The position numbers were made by a program, and so were the translations under genes. A DNA stretch of 64,000 nt, taken from Gnetum montanum (taxonomy: Eukaryota > Streptophyta > Gnetopsida > Gnetales > Gnetaceae). Under the pieces are notes generated by a model, which worked only from the letters and a program-made list of their open reading frames with translations, did no database searches and was not told the origin of the DNA. Shown here piece by piece: positions 57,994 to 64,000 of this stretch. The first letter of the stretch is position 1. Each line of letters begins with the position of its first letter. Location: NCBI GenBank assembly GCA_015680685.1, contig MNCI01023579.1:105147-169146 (forward strand). The letters run 5' to 3'.

Positions 57994-58521
57994 ATGGCAA
58001 TCAAAATCAAATCAGCAATGGTGGTAGCACCCTTGGCGATGGTGATGATATTGGCAGCAGGAGCAGGCATGGCGAATGCGAAGATGCAGGCGACAGATGA
58101 GGTAAAAATCGTGTCTAAGAACAGAAACTGTTTGGCCGCGTTAAAAGGCGGTGGCGTGGTGAGGGCAGATGCCTGCGACAATGCGAATGTGCAACAAAAG
58201 TGGAATCAGTTGGATTGGATTGATCGTACCAGTTCCGACGGCTCGCATGTTTACACATTCGTGAACAAAGGGACTGGCCAGGCGCTCAAGAGCATTCTTG
58301 ATAAATCATCTGTCGCACTCACATCCAACAACATCGACGTGAACAGCCCTTACGATGCCTCCATTGCTTGGACCACCAGTGACACCGAGGAAGGTCTGTA
58401 CGCCATTCATCCCGCTCAAGATGGCAAGCAGAATTTGATTATCGGCGACAACGGTATCCTCTATTTCACTAATGCCTGGGATGACGCAGCTGGCGAGATA
58501 TGGGATTTCGTCTCTTCTTAG
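57994..58521 (+). CDS. Secreted ricin-B/EUL-like beta-trefoil lectin
   Basis: 175 residues, single exon, the only intact gene in the window. ATG 57994 has G at -3 and G at +4, and in-frame codons upstream are TTG and GTG, not ATG. Residues 1-29 form a signal peptide (hydrophobic 8-27, cleavage after ANA29), so the protein should enter the secretory pathway. The mature 146 residues have the length and pattern of one EUL/ricin-B-like domain: VKIVSKNRNCLAAL (37-50), Q-x-W as QKW (68-70), FVNKGTGQALK (89-99), SIAWTTSD (123-130), and a final EIWDF (168-172). C46 and C61 could form a disulfide. Such domains bind carbohydrate. No toxin A-chain is present. GC- and CG-rich unlike its surroundings. The family is my reading of a weak pattern; sugar specificity cannot be told. 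Confidence 0.72.
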   Translation: MAIKIKSAMVVAPLAMVMILAAGAGMANAKMQATDEVKIVSKNRNCLAALKGGGVVRADACDNANVQQKWNQLDWIDRTSSDGSHVYTFVNKGTGQALKSILDKSSVALTSNNIDVNSPYDASIAWTTSDTEEGLYAIHPAQDGKQNLIIGDNGILYFTNAWDDAAGEIWDFVSS

Positions 58522-59479
58522 AGAAATCATTGTCCACTCCTGCCTGCCTGTCTCCCTTCCTCTCTGTCTCTACCTCACTTCCTTCTTCATCATGTTTCAA
58601 TCTGTTTCTGTAATCCTATTTTTGGTTTTCTATTCATATGTCAAATTTCCTTCTTCCCCGAAATGTTATTTTTAACGCTGTTATTTCGTTTGTTTTCCAT
58701 TACCAAATGCGTTATTTTCAGCTGGTTTGTTGGACGATTCTTGTAGATGCAGACTTCAGGGATTCTATATTTTCTTGTTTTCTGTAAAATTGTTTGATTT
58801 TGTATAGGAATTTCTTTGCATTCGTAATCGATTCACGTTAACCCGTACCACACGCACATCACATCAAAGTGCTGTTCGATGATTGCGCTGTTTTATGCGA
58901 TAAACTGCGAAGTTCCTCGTGCATTTTTGGCTGAGCAAAGATAACGAAATATGCTACGTACCTTTGTTGCACTCGCACAGGCTCATTCCGACATATTGTA
59001 TGATTTTGGCAACGTAAATATCGCACGGCATCGAATGTACGTAACAGCGTAATCCATCAGTTCTATTGCTTTTTAATACGTGATCTGTTTGGATAAGGGA
59101 ATATCTGAGCACTGCATCTAAACTGTTTTGCTATCCGTTTCAAATTTAGCTTGCAAACATGTTAACTCTCAGTTGTTAATATGCAGGAGGAAAAATCTTA
59201 CTGTTATCTTACGAATCTATTTATTCTTTTCGGACTTAAGTTTTGTACTCTTTCTAAAATTATCAAAAACGTTAGTACCACCAGGCTATTTTATTCTTAT
59301 AAATTAAGGGTAAAGTTGGGACTTGCGACAAGTGCATGAGTGTGAAGATGTGTTTGAAAGCACAAAGCCGTGAGAGAAACGGCTTAATGTAACGGTGTTT
59401 TGAAAAATACCTTTCAGCATTACATGAGAGTTCCAACATGAATAGCATTAATGTAAACAGCATGAAATCACAATATATA
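58522..59479 (+). other. 3' flank of the lectin gene, no gene seen
   Basis: Probable 3' UTR (pyrimidine-rich, CCTGCCTGTCTCCC) to roughly 58700. No canonical AATAAA in the first 200 bp that I can identify. 58800-59080 keeps several CG dinucleotides (CACACGCACATC, GCGCTG, CGCACGGCATCG), unlike the transposon DNA. No ORF of interest. Confidence 0.5.
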
Positions 59480-59800
59480 AATGCATAAGAAAGTCACAAT
59501 ATATAACTGTATAAAATCACAATGTAATGTAAGGATGAATCAAAGAGCTTGTCTTTATTGCCAACACAATGGTGTGTTTAGGTACATCAATACTTGAATA
59601 AAGATACTATGGGCACTTCGGAAAATATTTTAACTCTCAAATGAACAAATTGCAAGAGTTTTGTTACTTGATTGCCAAAAATTACCCTCGAATCATGTGT
59701 CCAAGGGATGTATTTATAGCATTGGGAGTAATCTTGTGATATCAAATGCCCGATATCCAATATCGAAGCTTATGAAAAACACAATTCATTAATCTTCTAC
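59480..59800 (-). repeat. Athila-like LTR fragment, reverse orientation
   Basis: On the minus strand: U3 with GATATTGGATATCGGGC, TATA box GCTATAAATACATCC, then the conserved R region with AATAAAGAC and U5 start. The U3 resembles the LTR at 62446 (GATATCGAATACGC). Incomplete at both ends. Confidence 0.75.
59551..59605 (-). promoter_or_regulatory. R-region inverted repeat with poly(A) signal, copy 5
   Basis: Plus-strand text GTCTTTATT (59551-59559) and AATAAAGAT (59597-59605). Read on the LTR strand this is ATCTTTATT then AATAAAGAC with starts 46 nt apart. Confidence 0.7.
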
Positions 59801-60560
59801 TACCTCTTAGTTTGTACAACAAAACGTTGTAAACAAGATTGGTGTGCTGCATGCATTAATTTTTTATACTAGAACTCACTTTATAGGCACTACCTTTCGA
59901 AAGCTCATGCAATGCTTGGGGTTTGAATATAAACTCACAACACCCTACCACCCCCAATAATGGTCAAGCTGAGGTTACCAATAGGAAAATCACAAGAATT
60001 CTAACAAGAACTGTTAGCAAATATAGGAAAAACTAGAGCATGAAACTCAATGATGCCCTTTAGACCTATTGTTCAACATGGAAACTTCCTATAGGCTATT
60101 TTTCCTATGAGCTAGTGTATGGAAAATTAGCAACACTTCTTATTCAATCCAAGGAATTTAACAAAAAGTGCTATGACCTTAACTAATTGGTGGTCGTATC
60201 ATCTAACGTGTTGCACAAGGAATTTAACAAAAAGTGCTATGACCTTAAAATTAGAAAATTCAAATTTCAACTAGGACATAAGGTCCTCTACTAGAATCCC
60301 ATGCATGTACCTCAACGAACTAAGTTCCAAATGTTGTGGAAAGGACCTTATATAATTTATGAAACTTTTCTTCAAGGACCATGATGATGTACAAACTTAA
60401 GAGCCCAAACAAAAAATATAGTCAACATACAAGTAGTTAAATATTTCCACGAGCATATGCCAACTAATATAACAAATGCCTCATCAGATGGACAACCACA
60501 CTCAATATTTTGAATCTCCTCCTTTTAACATAGTTGTTGGAAAGATGGCCATCCATGCTA
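59801..60560 (+). pseudogene. Athila-like integrase fragment (element 3)
   Basis: Starts inside the core (VVNKIGVLHALIF, HFIGTTFRKLMQCLGF, TTPYHPQ), continues with EVTNRKITRILTRTVSKYRKN, SYELVYGKL and LWKGPYIIYETF, and ends near MAIHANY. A duplicated segment (AAGGAATTTAACAAAAAGTG at 60155 and 60217) lies inside. Shorter than the copies at 1 and 23440; the zinc region and the start of the core are missing. Confidence 0.8.
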
Positions 60561-62160
60561 ACTATGTAAGCAACTCCTCAGTTTTTCATGTTTCTATTTT
60601 ACACCTTGTTATTTTTACAATTTTTTTTACACAATCTTTGTCTTACATCTTTTTGTTTTACATTATTAAATTTTTCAAAAGTTTTTGTTTTATAACATTG
60701 TTAGTATGTTTTATTTTTCCTAAATATTTTATACTTTCTTATATATTTTCCTTTATCTTGGATGTGATTTTCTTATTATGTTTTAATAATAATGTGTTGT
60801 GTTGCCAATTGAGTACAGTGTGTTTGATTGATGTAGGAATGTGCTACCTAGTTATTTAATTATTGGTGTCTAGATTCTAGCTTTGAATTTTGTTACTAAT
60901 CATAAAGACATGGTTTCTTTTTCATGCAACAAGCAATGAGTCCACAATATCCACCCATCCACAAACTCTATGGTTTTCCTTGTTTTGGAAGTGTGCAGTC
61001 TCTTTTTCATTAATAAAACTTTAACAAATTTGTGACTTTGGTAGTTTCCAGATCTGGAAAGGATTTAAATGTTTGAATAGGGTGTGACCTCAAGGGGATT
61101 TAGTATTCTTTGTGCCTTTTTGCTTACTTGGATGCATGTGTGTTTTCATGGATTTCTTATTATTCCGTGTTGACCAATAACAAGAAGTTAAATAAGTCTT
61201 TCCATGGTGTGGTTTCCATCATAAAAAAACTGATGAAAATTCAAAGCACACCCCTTAGAAAAAATAAATAAGCTACAAGTACTTGTTATGGGATTAGAAA
61301 GACATGTTACCCATGCCTGAAGGTTCCCTCTAACTAACGTCCTTGTTCACTTCCTACTACTCTTTTCTTCTCTAATAAGGAACAATGGTTGTTCTATGTG
61401 AGCACTCTTATGTCTTGGGGGTGGACTAGTTTTAGAATGGTGATGCAAAGTCACTGAACATGGTTGGCTTTAGTATGGACCAAGGATGGATTTTATCAGG
61501 TCATTTACCAAAAAATTCACAAGGAACTTCATGTGATCTTAATTAGGAACTCCATTCCACTTTCTCTCATCCATCTATGCTTCCCATGTCTCACCTCATT
61601 GTTGGTTTCATGTTCTTGTTTGATGTCTTGTTTTGATGTGTCAAAATTCTTAGGTAGTTTCTTTTGAGTTTTTGTCTTTAACTCTCCGTAACCATTAACC
61701 ATCCATGGGGCCCATGGACTCTTAGTTTGAAGTTATGCAAGGATAATAAAGGGCATGTGCCTACTTTGAGAAGGACCCACTTACATGTCTTTTGGTTGGG
61801 TTAGTTAAGCTCTTTACCCTTATACATTCTCACAATCAAATCCTTTTGTATGACTCATCAATGATATCCAATCTTGTGCATCTTCACAATGTTTTTTAGT
61901 GCAGTTTTCTCTTCATTTGCTGTGAATCTTTAAAACCTCTTTCAACATTTCATCATGTTTGGAATTTTTCAAATTTAATAATGGATCACTTATCCACTTC
62001 ACCTATTTTTCAGCTTTCCTACTAACATTATTAACAAAATCAATCCACCACAATCACAACCTCGCCAAGTGTAACCACCAACAAGACAAGGTACTTCAAA
62101 GTTATTCATTACACATTGCACACTAATCTGCGATTTTGTTGTGACTGCAATGGGAAGCGT
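60561..62160 (+). other. Non-coding spacer (element 3)
   Basis: Third copy of the 2 kb spacer (for example GACATGTTACCCATGCC near 61300). After about 62160 the extra ORF seen in elements 1 and 2 is absent: the sequence passes to the pre-LTR block, so the coiled-coil ORF has been deleted. Confidence 0.6.
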
Positions 62161-62411
62161 GGACTAGAAGTTGGATTTTTTCCATCATAGGATAAATAGC
62201 AACATCATGTGACAAGGACTATTCATGATTGTCCCTCATTCTTTAGCTGCTAGAGGTGTTGGATGTTACTTTTATCCAGGGTGTTCACTTCTCTTATCAT
62301 GAACTTGGTTACTCAAAGTCTATCTGTTACATTTGAGTTAGTTTGTATATCAATCAATAATCCCATACCTACCCAAACATTTTGTAAGGAACTTGTTCCT
62401 TTTCTTCTTCA

Positions 62412-62445
62412 CTCGAGGACAATTTTTCATTCAATTGTGGGGGTA
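62412..62445 (+). other. Polypurine tract (element 3)
   Basis: CTCGAGGACAA, then TTTTTCATTCAATTGTGGGG and GTA before TGATAAATC. This is the least mutated of the three copies. Confidence 0.7.
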
Positions 62446-63099
62446 TGATAAATCATGTTTTGACATGCTCTGATATCGAATACGCAATATCAAAGCCTTA
62501 ACATTGGATACCCAATATTAGAGCCCAAAAGGCGATGTCAAATATCTGATATTGCAGAGTATATACTAGCCTATAAATATAGCGCTTGGAATCACAATTT
62601 TCATATAGTTTTTAGTCAGTTTTTGCATAGAGTAATGAAGTTCTTGCAGTTTAGTCATTCCAAAGTTAAAATATTTTTGAGTGCCCACAGCACGAGTCTA
62701 AGTTTGTATAGACCTTTATTCAAGCACTAATGTACTTGAGCACAATAGTGTGATGGGAATAAAAATGAGTCCTTTTGATAATCCTTGCAACACTGAGAAT
62801 AGATTAATGTTTCTTTTAATGCATTTATTGTTCATGCACTTTACTTTAATGCACATTAATTACACAATTTATTTCTAGTTGTTAATGAACAAAAGCACGA
62901 CCACTTCGAGCATATGTGTAGCACTTGGTAACCTAGAAATGCTTAACGTTTGGTAACCCAGCAGTGCTACATGCATTCAAGACGTGTTTGGGAAGTGGGA
63001 ATGGGTACTTGTGTTAAGCTAGCTAGGCAATAGATAAATTAAATATCAAATTACTTTACCCTCTATTTTTTCTCTAGGCAATTAAATTTATAAAACATA
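62446..63099 (+). repeat. LTR of element 3, 3' end cut off
   Basis: Starts TGATAAATC. Has GATATCGAATACGCAATATC-type U3 units, TATA box CCTATAAATATAG, R region with AATAAAAAT (62758) and U5 with CACTTGGTAACC and GTTTGGTAACCC. It ends near AAACATA where an LTR in the opposite orientation begins at 63100. Confidence 0.75.
62712..62766 (+). promoter_or_regulatory. R-region inverted repeat with poly(A) signal, copy 6
   Basis: ACCTTTATT (62712-62720) and AATAAAAAT (62758-62766), starts 46 nt apart. The most decayed of the seven: two positions no longer pair. Confidence 0.6.
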
Positions 63100-63460
63100 T
63101 GATGAGTGGCGAGGTACCACTACACTCAACCATACAAAACGAGCGTAGCATGTGTGATCCGGTCAAACTCTGCAGACTAAATGCCTACACGCCCCATGGA
63201 ACACTTGGGGTTAATCATTCGTTGTCTTCCCAAACTTACTTGTAGTTGTCATGGTGTATGGTTAAGTAAGTTCGAGGTATATGATTTTTATATCTTTTAA
63301 TGTTTTTCTCCTATGCTTATCGAGGTGAAGGGTTGAGAAACTAACTAATCCTAACTAATGACTAAGTCTAAATTAACTAGCATCAACATCCGTTCCCACT
63401 TACCGTACACACCCTAAACCTATGCAACTATGGCTACCAAACGCTAATCGTTACTAAGAT

Positions 63461-63558
63461 AACCACACGTAACACACGTGCTCGAAGTGGTCGTACTGAG
63501 GCACTTANAGATAACCACACGTAACGCACGTGCTCGAAGTGGTCGTACTGAGGCACTT
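63461..63558. other. N at 63511 between duplicated flanks (assembly join)
   Basis: The block from GATAACCACACGTAAC through GGTCGTACTGAGGCACTTA occurs before and after the N, with one base difference. Same pattern as 14332 and 19984. Confidence 0.8.
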
Positions 63559-63832
63559 AACTAGCCTAAGCGTGATGAGCAGTTGATTCCTTGACTAGTC
63601 ATACACATTCGTAGATGCTCGTAATCAAGTCGTACTCATCCCGCGTTCTAGGAGATAAGGGTTAGAGAGACTAATCGCGATGAGCAGCCGATTCCTTGAT
63701 TAGCCGTACACATTCATCAATGCTTGTAATCAAGTCGTACTCATGCTGCGCTACTGCAGGTAATAAATAATAGGTAGGAAATAATAGGAAATAAACCTAT
63801 TCCATGCACTGCAAGGTTTATCCACAAAGCTC

Positions 63833-63887
63833 ATCTTTATTTCTGTACACAACTTGCATTCAGGTACAAAGCTACTCGAATAAAGAT
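63833..63887 (-). promoter_or_regulatory. R-region inverted repeat with poly(A) signal, copy 7
   Basis: ATCTTTATT (63833-63841) and AATAAAGAT (63879-63887), perfect arms, starts 46 nt apart. The inner pair TGTAC and GTACA is also present. Confidence 0.7.
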
Positions 63888-64000
63888 CCATTCACTTGGG
63901 GACTCCTACTGCGAGCACATGGAAAATATTCTATCTCTGGAGTGATCAATCTGCCAGAGTTTCGCTACTTCTAGCCTAGGATTAGAAATAAGGGGAGTGC

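Larger units (their letters stand above)
63100..64000 (-). repeat. Athila-like LTR in reverse orientation, runs off the window
   Basis: Begins TGATGAGTGGCGAGGTACC, the reverse complement of the LTR end at 45993-46013. U5 blocks, the R region (63833-63887) and the region upstream (63888-64000) follow. Two copies of an 80-bp block (GATGAGCAG...ATTCCTTGA) occur at about 63575-63650 and 63680-63755. An N at 63511 lies between duplicated flanks. The start of U3 is beyond 64000. Confidence 0.8.

Noticed and set aside
57994-58521. The ricin-like gene as a ribosome-inactivating toxin
   Set aside because: Only a short beta-trefoil-like domain follows the signal peptide. There is no N-glycosidase chain.
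58306-58530. Minus-strand open frame over the lectin gene
   Set aside because: A shadow of the sense frame in GC-rich coding DNA.
1-64000. tRNA, rRNA or snRNA genes
   Set aside because: I looked for tRNA A/B box patterns, rRNA cores and snRNA motifs while reading and saw none; a covariance-model search would be decisive.

Overview
This window looks like intergenic DNA of a large-genome seed plant. A gymnosperm is my best guess, inferred from very low gene density, many decayed Athila-type elements, long LTRs and nested insertions; no marker settles the taxon. Almost everything is retrotransposon or DNA-transposon debris of several ages. Only one coding region looks intact: a secreted, ricin-B/EUL-like beta-trefoil lectin at 57994-58521 (+), with its own TATA box, in a small CpG-retaining island at about 57.7-59.3 kb.

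Layout. 1-7084: 3' part of an Athila-like Ty3/gypsy element (integrase, 2 kb non-coding spacer, extra coiled-coil ORF, LTR). 7082-7545: possible gag debris. 7546-11865: truncated Ty1/copia element with LTR, initiator-Met-type PBS, gag, PR, INT, RT and RNase H. 11862-30470: a second Athila-like element (PR, RT, RNase H, INT, spacer, extra ORF, LTR), split at its RNase H by a complete 9.4 kb gag-PR-only LTR element (13565-22954; TG/CA ends, 5-bp duplication catat). 30465-35105: two diverged arms of about 1 kb in inverted orientation around LTR and integrase scraps. 35.1-37.0 kb: AT-rich DNA and small scraps. 37046-42809: a minus-strand LINE with a perfect 16-bp target-site duplication. 43612-51525: a decayed hAT transposase gene with recognisable introns, interrupted by an Athila-like LTR element (44865-50403) whose pol and 3' U3 are deleted. 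52.9-57.7 kb: a hierarchical tandem array ending at the lectin gene promoter. 59.5-63.1 kb: LTR and integrase scraps plus a third spacer and LTR, then a tail-to-tail LTR running off the window end.

The most interesting signals are: (1) an inverted repeat in the R region of seven LTRs, ATCTTTATT paired with AATAAAGAT at a nearly constant 45-47 nt offset, which puts the AATAAA signal in a predicted RNA stem; (2) the gag-PR element, whose 1163-codon frame is broken by stops but shows no frameshift that I detected, and whose LTRs carry a 15-bp minisatellite of unequal length; (3) a U3 made of 18-bp palindromic units with a perfect 22-1-22 palindrome; (4) the hierarchical array that duplicates sequence from the edge of the lectin gene. 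Single N positions at 14332, 19984, 51720 and 63511 sit between duplicated flanks and look like unmerged contig overlaps, not biology.
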